From Armatimonadota bacterium (GTDB lineage Bacteria > Armatimonadota > Fimbriimonadia > Fimbriimonadales > Fimbriimonadaceae): a DNA stretch of 64,000 nt. This document shows positions 16,495-24,349 of this stretch, piece by piece (the stretch's first letter is position 1; every line of letters starts with the position of its first letter). Made by a program: the position numbers and the translations under genes. The stretch spans positions 62,001-126,000 of the forward strand of contig JACRPN010000009.1 of NCBI GenBank assembly GCA_016223145.1, in the 5' to 3' direction. The notes beneath the pieces are model-generated. The model was not told where the DNA came from. It worked only from the letters and a program-made list of their open reading frames with translations, and ran no database searches.

Positions 16495-16625
16495 CGACTC
16501 ACCTCTTCCCCCTCGCTCTCTCACGCACTCACGGCCTCGTCCACGCAACGCCAGGCAAGGATGCCTGCTCTCCGTTCACCATCTCACGCCACTCACCGTC
16601 TCACCGACTCACCCTCACGCACCCT
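16495..16625. repeat. Family A tract, copy 6, with hairpin family B
   Basis: Units such as CGACTCAC, CGCACTCA, CGTCTCAC and CGACTCAC surround a second copy of CAGGCAAGGATGCCTG (16552-16567). The 3' flanks of the two hairpin copies also match: CGCTCCGTTCATC at 11885 and CTCTCCGTTCACC here. The span lies between the flavin oxidoreductase start and tRNA-Leu and contains no gene. Confidence 0.8.
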
Positions 16626-16681
16626 CATGCAGCACTTTGTGAGATGGGAGAACGCAAATGAAGTGGAGCCAGGAAAGATCC

Positions 16682-16767
16682 TGGTGCCGGGGGCGGGAAT
16701 CGAACCCGCATGAGGTTGCCCCCAACGGTTTTTGAGACCGCCGCGTCTACCGTTCCGCCACCCCGGC
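16682..16767 (-). tRNA. tRNA-Leu (anticodon CAA)
   Basis: Read on the minus strand, the acceptor GCCGGGG (16767 downward) pairs with CCCCGGC before A and an encoded CCA (16684-16682). The anticodon loop CTCAAAA sits on a GCGGT/ACCGT stem, giving anticodon CAA. A long variable arm (TTGGGGGCAAC region) fits a class II tRNA, and the T arm has GGTTCGATTCC. The length is 86 nt including CCA. Confidence 0.95.
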
Positions 16768-16790
16768 ATGGACCCGAAAGGATACCCCGA

Positions 16791-18905
16791 TTACCTGAGG
16801 AAGCCTTCCTTCACGCCGCCGTCCACCGTGATCGTGCAACCGGTTGTCCGGCTCGATCGAGCCTCCGAGAGCAGCCAGCAGGTGGCCTCGGCGCAGTCGT
16901 CCGCCGAGACGATCACACCGAGCAATGACCGCTTGCGATAGTGCTCCGGGAGCTCCTCGACCGAGATGCCCAGCGTCTTGGCGGTCTGCTGCTTCCAGGC
17001 GTCGTTCCAGATGCCCGAACCGATGAGCACCGCGTCAGGATTCACCGCGTTGCAGCGGATGCCGTGCTTGGCGAGGTCGCCTGCGGTGGTGCGCATGAGG
17101 TGCAGTTCGAACGCCTTTGCAGCCGAATACACCGCCGCGTTGCCGCCGACCGCCACGCCGTTCTTGCTGGCGATGACCACCAGGCTCCCGCCCGTGCCCT
17201 GCTGGATCATGGTCTGGGTCGCCGCGCGCATCGCCAGGAAGTAGCCCTTCATCAGAAGCTCGGCCTGGAAGTCGTAATCGGCGTCGGTGGTGTCGGCCAC
17301 CGTTCCGCGCCGCGCGTTGCCGGCGCTGACGGTGCAAAGGTCCACGCCGCCGAATTTGAGGATGGCCTCTTCAAAGGCGGCCGACACGTCAGACAAGTCG
17401 GTCACGTCAGCCCGAACGGCTACAACAGAGCCCTTGTTCGCCGCCACGGCTTCGATTTCGGGCACGGCCTCGGCGAGCTTCTCCTCATTGATGTCGAGGA
17501 TCACCACGCAAGCGCCGCCCTTGGCGAGCTTCTTGGCCGTGGCCAGACCGATGCCCTGGGCGCCGCCCGTGATGACCGCAATCTGGCGGCTGAACTCGCT
17601 TTCCGGGGGCTGACGCTTCAGCTTCGCTTCTTCGAGCAGCCAGTATTCGATGTCGAACGCCTCCTGTTCCGGCAGCGCCACGTATTTGCCGACCGTCTCC
17701 GCTCCGCGCATGACTTCGATGGCATTGCGATAAAACTGCCCGGTGACCTTGGCCTCCTGGGGGTTCTTCCCGAAAGAGATCATGCCCACACCCGGCACCA
17801 GCACGACGCTCGGGTTCGGGTTTCGCATCGCTGGAGAGTTGGGGCGTTTGCAGCGCTCGTAATAGGCGGCGTAGTTCTCGCGAAAGGTGGCGAGCTCCTT
17901 GTCCAGATAGTCCGACAGGTCTGACCTGTCCGACTTGTCGGACGAGGGTAGTGAGGACAGGACCAACGGCCGAATCTTGGTGCGCAGGAAGTGGTCCGGG
18001 CAGCTCGTACCCAGCGCCGCCAGAGCGTCCATCTTGGACCGCGCCATGAAATCGAGCGCCGCTTCGCTGCGGTCGACGCAGGCGATCAGGCGCTTGCCCT
18101 CGAAGGCGACCTTGCCGCGAAGGGTGGGCAAGAGGTTGAGCAAAGTGGTCCTGGCGTCCTCATCGGAGAGCTTCGGCCGGACGACTTGCCCAAAAGCGTG
18201 TGTGCTCGTCGTCTTTGAATTGATGTATTCCTGGGCCTTGTTGATCATATCGATCGTCAGCGCATAGCAGGACTTCCAGTCGTCCGCCCAACAGATGAAG
18301 CCGTGCGACGCCATGAGCGCGCCCTTGATGCCTGGGTTTTCGGCGATCAGGTCGCGGAGCATGAGGCCGAGGTCGAAGCCTGGCCGCTTCCAGGGCAAGT
18401 AGCCCATATCGCTGCCCCAAATCTCGGAGCAAAGCTGCTTGGCATTCTCGGAAGCCGCGATGGCAATCACCGCGTCGGCGTGCATGTGCGAAACGGCCTG
18501 GAACGGCACATACGAGTGCAGCGGCGTGTCGATGCTGCACGCGACCGGGTTCAGGTTGAAGTTGCAGTGGTTGTAGAGGGCGACAACCTGATCCTCGTGG
18601 AGCCCTTCCTGTTTGACCTTGGCCTCCAAAGCGAGCAACCGGCCCTGGTAGAGGCTGGCGAAATTGCCTCGCTTCGCTGAGCCGAGGTCTCCTCCCGAGC
18701 CTTTGACCCAAAGCACTTCGGTGGATTCACCGCTGAGCGGATCGGGCTGGAATATCTTGGAGCTGGTGTTGCCTCCGCCGAAGTTCGTGACCCGCAGGTC
18801 GGAGCCAAGGAGGTTGGAGGCGTAGATAAGCTGATCGACCGGATCGGTGGGGGCTTTGGCGTCATCCCAGAGGTTCGGCACGTGGGCGCTGAGTACGGAT
18901 GCCAT
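16791..18905 (-). CDS. rhaEW: Bifunctional rhamnulose-1-phosphate aldolase / L-lactaldehyde dehydrogenase
   Basis: Fusion enzyme of 704 aa. The N-terminal class II aldolase domain (about 1-430) holds FGGGNTSSKI, VKGSGGDLG and SHMHADAVIAIAASEN, whose histidines should bind the metal, plus ASHGFICW. It should split L-rhamnulose-1-phosphate to DHAP and L-lactaldehyde. The C-terminal SDR domain (about 438-704) has AVITGGAQGIGLATAKKLA for NAD and the catalytic YSAAK, to handle lactaldehyde. The architecture matches the RhaD_aldol-ADH/RhaEW family. Residues 322-333 (SDKSDRSDLSDY) come from a period-9 repeat that also occurs in the GH2 gene. A role in rhamnose or related deoxyhexose catabolism is inferred; isomerase and kinase are outside the window. 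Confidence 0.93.
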   Translation of the reverse strand: MASVLSAHVPNLWDDAKAPTDPVDQLIYASNLLGSDLRVTNFGGGNTSSKIFQPDPLSGESTEVLWVKGSGGDLGSAKRGNFASLYQGRLLALEAKVKQEGLHEDQVVALYNHCNFNLNPVACSIDTPLHSYVPFQAVSHMHADAVIAIAASENAKQLCSEIWGSDMGYLPWKRPGFDLGLMLRDLIAENPGIKGALMASHGFICWADDWKSCYALTIDMINKAQEYINSKTTSTHAFGQVVRPKLSDEDARTTLLNLLPTLRGKVAFEGKRLIACVDRSEAALDFMARSKMDALAALGTSCPDHFLRTKIRPLVLSSLPSSDKSDRSDLSDYLDKELATFRENYAAYYERCKRPNSPAMRNPNPSVVLVPGVGMISFGKNPQEAKVTGQFYRNAIEVMRGAETVGKYVALPEQEAFDIEYWLLEEAKLKRQPPESEFSRQIAVITGGAQGIGLATAKKLAKGGACVVILDINEEKLAEAVPEIEAVAANKGSVVAVRADVTDLSDVSAAFEEAILKFGGVDLCTVSAGNARRGTVADTTDADYDFQAELLMKGYFLAMRAATQTMIQQGTGGSLVVIASKNGVAVGGNAAVYSAAKAFELHLMRTTAGDLAKHGIRCNAVNPDAVLIGSGIWNDAWKQQTAKTLGISVEELPEHYRKRSLLGVIVSADDCAEATCWLLSEARSSRTTGCTITVDGGVKEGFLR
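17907..17942 (-). repeat. Family F period-9 repeat (TCNGACNNG) inside rhaEW
   Basis: Four units on the minus strand, TCCGACAAG, TCGGACAGG, TCAGACCTG and TCGGACTAT, encode SDK SDR SDL SDY. A sister array with the same unit and reading frame lies at 26372-26407 in the GH2 gene. Confidence 0.9.
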
Positions 18906-19159
18906 GCCTTAGTTGTATCCGTTTTGAGGGTTCCGTCGCTGACTGGATGGCCGGCTGAGTCGATGAACCGGTGAGTCGGTGAAACGGAGAGAAGGAGAAT
19001 CCGGGAGAGCCCCTCCCTTGGTTTTGCGAAGCGAAACTGAGGGAGGGGTTGGAGAGGGAGACAAAGAGGGCTCTCCTGAAACTCAGGCGTCATTTGGGCT
19101 GTTGCCAACGCCCCGGCTCACCGCCTCACCCACTCACCCCCTCCCCGCCGCGCCACAAC
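18906..19159. repeat. Gene-free repeat cluster (families A and E)
   Basis: No gene is visible. From about 18950 to 19000 there is family A copy 7 (GAACCGGTGAGTCGGTGAAA). At 19008-19062 lies family E copy 1: AGCCCCTCCCT, a short spacer, then AGGGAGGGG and GGGAGAC, an interrupted hairpin repeated inside the GH2 gene at 24876-24937. At about 19118-19145 lies family A copy 8 in the opposite orientation. Confidence 0.75.
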
Positions 19160-19475
19160 TAGCGTATGCTGGAGACGCAACTCATGCGCCTCGGCTCCCG
19201 CTTGTCGGGGGAACCGTGGGGGAAGTCCGGTGAGATTCCGGCGCTGTGCCGCAGCGGTAATTCGATTGCGGATTGGCGATTGCAGACTGCGGATCGAAGG
19301 CTTCTCACTTGAACCCAAGTGAAGCGTCCCAGAATCCGCAATCCGCGATCCGAAATCCGAAATCCGACGAGCCCGAATGCCCACTCGAAGCGCCTGTGTG
19401 CGGACCCTTCGAGCCAAAGGGGACGGGCACGCCGCCGGGCGAACCCCAACTCCAGAGCCGGGAGTCCCATATTGA
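19160..19475 (+). ncRNA. Cobalamin (B12) riboswitch aptamer
   Basis: The aptamer core is clear: ATGCGCCTCGGCTCCCGC (19184 on), GGGGAA, then GGAAGTCCGGTGAGATTCCG (19221-19240) and GCGCTGTGCCGCAGCGGTAA (19241-19260), matching the family pattern GGGAA-N-GGTGNGAATCC-N-GCTG-CCGCA-C-GTAA. The closing box AGAGCCGGGAGTCCC (19454-19468) corresponds to AGCCNGGAGACC. The 193-nt gap between these two parts is longer than usual because a period-7 inverted repeat (19264-19368) fills the peripheral region. The next downstream gene encodes an H-X9-DG pseudopilin, not a known B12 gene. Boundaries are approximate. Confidence 0.9.
19264..19368. repeat. Family G period-7 inverted repeat inside the riboswitch
   Basis: The right arm (19334-19368) is five units: ATCCGCA, ATCCGCG, ATCCGAA, ATCCGAA, ATCCGAC. 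The left arm (19264-19295) is the inverted form (ATTGCGG, ATTGGCG, ATTGCAG, ACTGCGG). Between them CACTTGAACCCAAGTG forms a small hairpin. Together they make one long imperfect stem. Confidence 0.85.
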
Positions 19476-19610
19476 GTGCGCGAAGCCTGCTTCGCGCTAT
19501 GGATCAGGCGAGCTTGCTCGCCGCGCGGGGTTGGGAGCCAGGAAGAACGGCTCTCGCCGAAAAGCGCGAAGCAAACTTCGCGCACTCAATACGGGACCCG
19601 ACCTCGGACG
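19470..19610. repeat. Family H inverted repeat after the B12 box
   Basis: TATTGAGTGCGCGAAG (19471-19486) is matched by its inverse CTTCGCGCACTCAATA near 19577-19592, with smaller hairpins inside (AAGCCTGCTT; GGCGAGCTTGCTCGCC). The arms could close the riboswitch's outer stem or act as the expression platform, or could be another REP insertion. Confidence 0.7.
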
Positions 19611-19682
19611 GAAAACGGTAAGCAAGCGGCCATGCAGTTCTCGCGGAATCCGAAGGTTTATCCACCTGTTTGGAGGAAAACC

Positions 19683-20426
19683 TTGAAGAAACGCGCCTTT
19701 ACACTCATCGAGCTTCTCGTCGTCATCGCGATCATCGCGATCCTCGCCGCCATCCTCTTCCCGGTCTTTGCCCGCGCCAAAGAGGCCGCCAAGAAGATCT
19801 CCTGCCTCAGCAACATCATGCAGCTTGGGCTGGCGACGCTCATGTACACCCCCGATTACGACGGCGTGTATCCCATCGCCATGTATGGACTACCCGGCGG
19901 GGAGATTCAGACCTGGTTCGGCCGCCAAGCCGCCTCCGGATCATGGAGCAAGGAGAGTGGGCTCCTGCAGCCTTACATCAAGTCCGGCGCGCTGCAGAAG
20001 TGCCCCAGTTCGAACCTGCGCCCTCGGTTCGGCGATGGCAACGGCTATGGCTACAACTACGGCTATCTGGGCTCCGACGTGAACATCACGTTCGACTGGT
20101 CGAACTGGCCCAACCTCACCAACCCCGCCTCGGAGACCTCGCTCTCGACGCCCGCAACCAAATGCGCCTTTGCCGATTCAGGGTTCTTGAACCCAAGTTG
20201 GTACGGCGGCGACGACCAAATGTACGAAACCGGGTTCATCGACCCGCCGATGTTCTGGTACGGCAACCCGAGCGTGGACTTCCGGCATGTGGACCCTCAC
20301 AAGCGCATCGACGCCTCAACGCAGACGGTCACACACTTTGGCCGGGCGAACTTCCTGTGGGCCGACGGCCACGCCACGGCTCTCGCACCGGGTCAGGTGA
20401 CGGACGCGATGTTCACGAGGGATTGA
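19683..20426 (+). CDS. Type II pseudopilin-like protein with H-X9-DG motif
   Basis: Single-pass exported protein of 247 aa with a prepilin peptidase site. From TTG 19683 it begins [18 protein letters not shown], with the FTLIE signature and processing before Phe, then [18 protein letters not shown]. The start is supported by TGGAGG six bases upstream; an ATG at 19632 would give a 17-residue leader. The C-terminus has [14 protein letters not shown], the H-X9-DG motif that marks this pseudopilin-like family. The middle is Gly/Tyr/Trp-rich, with [19 protein letters not shown], suggesting an extracellular beta domain. It is the first gene after the cobalamin riboswitch. Its function is unknown, and many such paralogues usually occur per genome. 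Confidence 0.92.
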   Translation: MKKRAFTLIELLVVIAIIAILAAILFPVFARAKEAAKKISCLSNIMQLGLATLMYTPDYDGVYPIAMYGLPGGEIQTWFGRQAASGSWSKESGLLQPYIKSGALQKCPSSNLRPRFGDGNGYGYNYGYLGSDVNITFDWSNWPNLTNPASETSLSTPATKCAFADSGFLNPSWYGGDDQMYETGFIDPPMFWYGNPSVDFRHVDPHKRIDASTQTVTHFGRANFLWADGHATALAPGQVTDAMFTRD

Positions 20427-20495
20427 AGCGAATGGAGGCTCGCCTCCACAAAACGGTTTCTTGCCAGGTCCGTTTACATTCATAGGAGTGGCGGG

Positions 20496-21455
20496 ATGAA
20501 AGCCTATAGAAGTTGCATTTTCTGTGTAGTAATTTCCGTCTGGTCATTTGCGGTGTCCCAAACCCGTGACATCCGGCCCGAGGATCCTGCTGAGAGCCTA
20601 AAATCGATTCAGGTTAGTAGCCTCATCGAGAGAGCCCGTGTTAAGGTTCGTGACAATCAAGTTGAGGCCGCTACCGCACTCTATCAGCAGGCTGCTTCGA
20701 TTCAAGCTACGATGATCGGTTTCAAGTCCGGAGCGTGGTGGGAGCTGGGAAGGCTTTACGCCTCGAAAGGACGGACCGAACTTGCGCTTGAGGCGTACGC
20801 CAAGGTCTTTCGGTGGGATGGATCGAAGTGGGACATAGTCCCAGGTGCGGGCGATCACATAATTGTGGCCATGGAATACGCCATCTTACTCGCGAAAGCC
20901 GGCCGCGAGGAGGATGCGAAGGCTATGTACTATTATGGCCTGCGTAACTTGAACCCCGGGCAGACTCGATCTGTCGAGCCCTCCCCGTTCCTCATGGTCT
21001 TCGATCCCGAGCCTGAAGGCGCAGTGTGGGAATACACCCGAGAGCGGCTAGAGGCTGCGGCGTTGGTCGTGCAGGCGATGTGTGGGGGGACGATGGTCCT
21101 TGCTACCCGCAAGCAGATCTTGCCAGAAGAACTTGCGATCAAGGCAAACCGACTTGCTCCCGAGTGGTATTACCCCTTGCTTTTCAAGGCAGCTCGTTCC
21201 TGGCTAGCCAATTGGGCGCCAGCATTGCTTGGTGAAGCGGAATCACTTGCAAAGCCGGGCTTGGAGAGCCAACTGGTCGCCCGCTATCGTCAGGAGCTTG
21301 CCGAGCACAAGGCCTACATCGAGGCGGAAGAGATGTTCGGGGCCAAAGACACACGGCCCATGCGGGAAGGTAATGATCGCCGAGCGCGGATGCGGTGCCT
21401 GAAGCCCAATGAACAAGTGCTCAAGAGGCTATCGGTCCAGTTTCCAGGCAAGTAG
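20496..21455 (+). CDS. Secreted TPR-like protein of unknown function
   Basis: 319-aa protein that I do not recognise. The N-terminus MKAYRSCIFCVVISVWSFAV is a signal peptide. Helical repeats resembling TPRs follow: ATALYQQAASIQATMIGF, WWELGRLYASKGRTELALEA, AMEYAILLAKAGREEDAKAM, then a longer helical part to the C-terminus. A ribosome site GGAGTGGCGGG precedes the ATG. Base composition is visibly less GC-rich than its neighbours (many AT-rich codons in the first 200 bases), which may reflect later acquisition. It follows the pseudopilin by 69 bases on the same strand, so co-transcription is possible. Confidence 0.7.
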   Translation: MKAYRSCIFCVVISVWSFAVSQTRDIRPEDPAESLKSIQVSSLIERARVKVRDNQVEAATALYQQAASIQATMIGFKSGAWWELGRLYASKGRTELALEAYAKVFRWDGSKWDIVPGAGDHIIVAMEYAILLAKAGREEDAKAMYYYGLRNLNPGQTRSVEPSPFLMVFDPEPEGAVWEYTRERLEAAALVVQAMCGGTMVLATRKQILPEELAIKANRLAPEWYYPLLFKAARSWLANWAPALLGEAESLAKPGLESQLVARYRQELAEHKAYIEAEEMFGAKDTRPMREGNDRRARMRCLKPNEQVLKRLSVQFPGK

Positions 21456-21519
21456 GCATTCTTCGAAACTCCCTTTCTGAGACTTTGGCTGCGGGAAATC
21501 CCTCGCCAGCACATTCGGC

Positions 21520-22602
21520 TTAATGCCAATGTCCTGCTCTCCCCAGGAACCTCTCCGCCTCTTCACGCGAGCATGACTCTTCGATCGTGAGCCACACACC
21601 CTCGGGTTTCAACTCCTTCATGACGGCTCTGGCGTCGTCCAGGTCCTCGCAGATCACCTGGATGCTCTTGCCGGCGGCTTGAGCCTTCTGATACACCCAC
21701 AGCCACCGCGAGGCGGGGCCATTGCCCGCGCCCCACACCCACTGCAGCGCATCAACCCGTGGGCACTCCAGCACCAGGTCCAGGTGCTGCAGGGCGGAAG
21801 GCCCGTCCAAGTGGAAGATGGACCGGTCGCAGTGGGCGACTTCTTCGAGGACCGAGGGCCAGATCGCCTCCTCGAACATCGGCCGAGAGATCAGCGCCGA
21901 AAAATCGCAGTTAGGCACGAGCATGCGCCCCCAATGGGGGCAATGCAACCAGGTGATCGTGGGTTGCCCAGCCTGGATTAGGCGCTGCACCAAGTCTTCG
22001 TAGGCTGCCAGAAAGGCTGGGGTCAGCACGTCGCAAGCTGTCCGCACCGCGCCGGGATCGTCCACCATCTCCAGACAGAGCTCCTGCGGATCGCGCAGCG
22101 CGGCCAGAAGGTCGCCGTTCGAATGGAAGTCCGTGTAGCCGGTGAGCCACTTGCCTCGGCCCCGCTCCAGCGAGCGATCCGTGAGCTCGCGAATCTTCGT
22201 CCAATACGGGTTGTCGAAGTCAGGTGCGATCCCAATCAGGTCTCGGCACGAGGCTGAAATGGGGTGCGACCAAGTGGTGTCCTCGCCAAACTCGAGTTCC
22301 GCGCCAAAGAGCGTGGCGAGAACTTCCGGGCCGAGTTCGGGTTGAAACACAGGCAGCGAGTCGCCCACCCACTCGCGCTGCTGAAAGATCGCTTCTGCGA
22401 CGTCGATGCGGTGCTCGACGTCCCACCAGCGGTCCTTGTGGGTGGCGTGATGCTTCTGTGGAAGGACGTAAGGCTCCTCGCGAACCACCGACAGCGTGAC
22501 CGGGGGACGGTCGAGCACCTCGCCCCGCCACCATGCCTCGAACCGTTCGACGATTCTTCCTGCATCGGGGCGGTATTCCAGTTCGAGGTTTGGTGTGTTC
22601 AA
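21520..22602 (-). CDS. Uroporphyrinogen decarboxylase (URO-D) superfamily protein
   Basis: 360-aa cytoplasmic TIM-barrel protein of the URO-D/MtaA/CmuA superfamily. Supporting segments are LTGYTDFHSNGDLLAALRDP, MVDDPGAVRTACDVLTPAFL, TITWLHCPHWGRMLVPNCDF, SALISRPMFEEAIWPSV and FHLDGPSALQHLDLVLEC, which match the 'H-DG-----l--l---gvd--q' core of these proteins. It is not the haem-pathway HemE: the HemE N-terminal RQAGRYLPEY is absent. Relatives are corrinoid-linked methyltransferases or proteins of unknown function often found near carbohydrate genes; a cobalamin riboswitch lies 2 kb away but on the other strand. Confidence 0.82.
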   Translation of the reverse strand: MNTPNLELEYRPDAGRIVERFEAWWRGEVLDRPPVTLSVVREEPYVLPQKHHATHKDRWWDVEHRIDVAEAIFQQREWVGDSLPVFQPELGPEVLATLFGAELEFGEDTTWSHPISASCRDLIGIAPDFDNPYWTKIRELTDRSLERGRGKWLTGYTDFHSNGDLLAALRDPQELCLEMVDDPGAVRTACDVLTPAFLAAYEDLVQRLIQAGQPTITWLHCPHWGRMLVPNCDFSALISRPMFEEAIWPSVLEEVAHCDRSIFHLDGPSALQHLDLVLECPRVDALQWVWGAGNGPASRWLWVYQKAQAAGKSIQVICEDLDDARAVMKELKPEGVWLTIEESCSREEAERFLGRAGHWH

Positions 22603-22650
22603 GGCGTCTCAGGCTACCTCGGCGCCCAGGGTTGCGTCGGCCCTGGCGAC

Positions 22651-22753
22651 CCCCTCACCCGATTCACTTCGTTCACCGCCTCTCCCCGTGGGGGCGAGGT
22701 GGGTCTGGACCTCGGACGCCAGACCCCAGACCCCAGACCCCAGACCCCAGACC
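22651..22753. repeat. Family D element plus five CCAGACC heptamers
   Basis: CCCCTCACCCGATTCACTTC, then GTTCACCGCCTCTCCCC (22651-22687), is a copy of an element also found at 35702 and, inverted, at 35911. It is followed by five exact CCAGACC units (22719-22753). The span sits between the URO-D gene start and the end of the MFS gene; no gene is present. Confidence 0.8.
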
Positions 22754-22757
22754 CGTC

Positions 22758-24020
22758 CTACCCCGCCGGTTCTGACTTGGGGGCCTTTAGCGCCAGCGTC
22801 AGGAGGGCGGCCGCGATCAGGAGCGCAATCGAGCAGGTGTAGGCGAAGCTGAAGCTCTTTGTCGCGTCATAGACGGCTCCAGCGACCAGGGACAGCGAGA
22901 ACCCGCCCACGCCCCAGGCCGTGAAGACCAGGCCGTAATTCACGCCGAAGTGCTTCAGACCATAGAAGTCCTTGGTCAGCGATGGAAACAAGGAGAGATT
23001 GGCCCCATAGTTGGCGCCGATCCCAGCCGAGAGCGCCACGAGCGCCGCCGTCGAAGCCAGCGACGAGCCTTTCGAGGCCATCGAGAGCGCGTAGATCAGG
23101 CCGGCCTGAACCAGGAAGCAGATCACGAGCTGCGCCTTGCGGCCGAACTTGTCCGAGAAGAGGCCTGCAGCCACCCTTCCGCTGCCATTGCCGATGGCGA
23201 GTACCGCCACCAGCAGGAACCCGAGCGCCAGCCCAGCCTGAACCTCGACGACCTTCGCCAATTTGGAGATGATCATCAGGCCCGCTCCCGCGCCGCAGGC
23301 ATAAAGGAACCAGAGCAGATAGAACTGCCACGTTCTGAGCATTTCCTTCGAGGTGTAGTCCCGAACGACCGCCTTGGCGGCCGCTACCGGTGTGGCCGAC
23401 GGGGGCACATAGCCAGCCGGAGGCGGCGTCAGGAGCCGGGCCAGCGAGACCACTACGATCAGGAAGGCGATGCCCAGGATGAGAGCGGTGGTCGAAACGC
23501 CGTAGCTGCCGATGAGCCAGTTGGCGAGCGGCGCCACATAGACGCTCGCGAATCCGAAACCGGCAACCACGATCCCGGCGATCACCCCGGTACGGGCGGC
23601 GGGGAACCACTTGACGGCGGGCGGCGTGGCGGCGGCATAGCCGAAGCCGAACCCCGACCCGGCGAGCACGCCGAACCCGAAGATATAGCCGAGCGTTGTG
23701 GTGGTCAGGCTGCAGACGATGAACCCGGCACCGACCAAAATGCCGCCGATGGTTGCGGCGAGCCTGGGGCCGAGCCTATCCTGAAGGCTCCCGGCGGGAA
23801 CCATGACGAGCGAAAAGACAAGGCACGCAATGGAATAGGGAAGCGATTTGCCGGCTTCGGTCCAGCCCCATTCGGCAGGAATCGCCTTGCTGACGACGCT
23901 CCAGGAATAGAGTACGCCAAGCGCGAGGTTGATTCCCATGCCGGCAAGGGCGACGGTCCAGCCTGGGTTGCGGGTGGTAATTTGGGCATGTGTTTCGAGA
24001 TTCGGTGTGGCAGCTGCCAT
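22758..24020 (-). CDS. Major facilitator transporter, OxlT-like
   Basis: Inner-membrane carrier of 420 aa and about 12 TM segments. The ATG at 24020 (MAAATPNLETHAQITTRNPG) is preferred because the 83 codons before it are not membrane-like or conserved. TM1 (ALAGMGINLALGVLYSWSVV) and the loop-2 motif GSLQDRLGPR fit the oxalate/formate antiporter branch of the MFS. TM4-5 has GFGFGYAAATPPAVKWFPA, followed by RTGVIAGIVVAGFGFASV, and the central loop has RDYTSKEMLRTWQFYLLW, both typical of OxlT/monocarboxylate relatives. The substrate is probably a small organic anion, but the sequence does not say which. Confidence 0.9.
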   Translation of the reverse strand: MAAATPNLETHAQITTRNPGWTVALAGMGINLALGVLYSWSVVSKAIPAEWGWTEAGKSLPYSIACLVFSLVMVPAGSLQDRLGPRLAATIGGILVGAGFIVCSLTTTTLGYIFGFGVLAGSGFGFGYAAATPPAVKWFPAARTGVIAGIVVAGFGFASVYVAPLANWLIGSYGVSTTALILGIAFLIVVVSLARLLTPPPAGYVPPSATPVAAAKAVVRDYTSKEMLRTWQFYLLWFLYACGAGAGLMIISKLAKVVEVQAGLALGFLLVAVLAIGNGSGRVAAGLFSDKFGRKAQLVICFLVQAGLIYALSMASKGSSLASTAALVALSAGIGANYGANLSLFPSLTKDFYGLKHFGVNYGLVFTAWGVGGFSLSLVAGAVYDATKSFSFAYTCSIALLIAAALLTLALKAPKSEPAG

Positions 24021-24349
24021 AGATCGGTCCTCCGAACCGGCCTTAGGCAAGTGCCGCGGCCCCGCAAGTGCGTCCGTCAGTTGTGGCCTTTGGGGTAGGC
24101 GCAAGTTCGCGATGGGCGTTTCAGCCCTCGCGCGGAAGATTCGCGGGTCCAACGCTGCTCCGCCAGGATTGAGATGTGCGGTTGGGACTCCCTCGTTGGA
24201 GCCTTTGCAGCGTTTCCGGCCGGGAGTTCCCGGCCACACAGCTTTTGAGCTTTCATGGTCACCTCGCACGGGGCGCGGTTCATTTTCAGTTTGGCATCAA
24301 GGGAACCTAAAATGCAGGACCGGCAACCTTGCGTGGCGAACCAGGAAAC
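24021..24349. other. Intergenic region between divergent MFS and GH2 genes
   Basis: About 330 bases with no convincing gene. It should hold the promoters of both flanking genes, but no well-spaced sigma-70 pair is visible. A small hairpin GGCCGGGAGTTCCCGGCC lies near 24218. Confidence 0.4.

Noticed and set aside
21520-22602. HemE (uroporphyrinogen decarboxylase proper)
   Set aside because: The HemE N-terminal arginine motif is missing and the length and motifs fit the broader URO-D superfamily instead.
22719-22753. CRISPR-like array
   Set aside because: The repeats are 7 bases long and directly tandem with no spacers; no cas gene is nearby. The same holds for the other period-7/8/9 arrays.
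24021-24269. N-terminal extension of the MFS transporter
   Set aside because: The 83 extra residues are not membrane-like or conserved in appearance, and a normal start at 24020 yields a standard OxlT-like N-terminus.
24291-24313. Promoter TTGGCA / TAAAAT before the GH2 gene
   Set aside because: The spacer is only 11 bases, too short for sigma-70.
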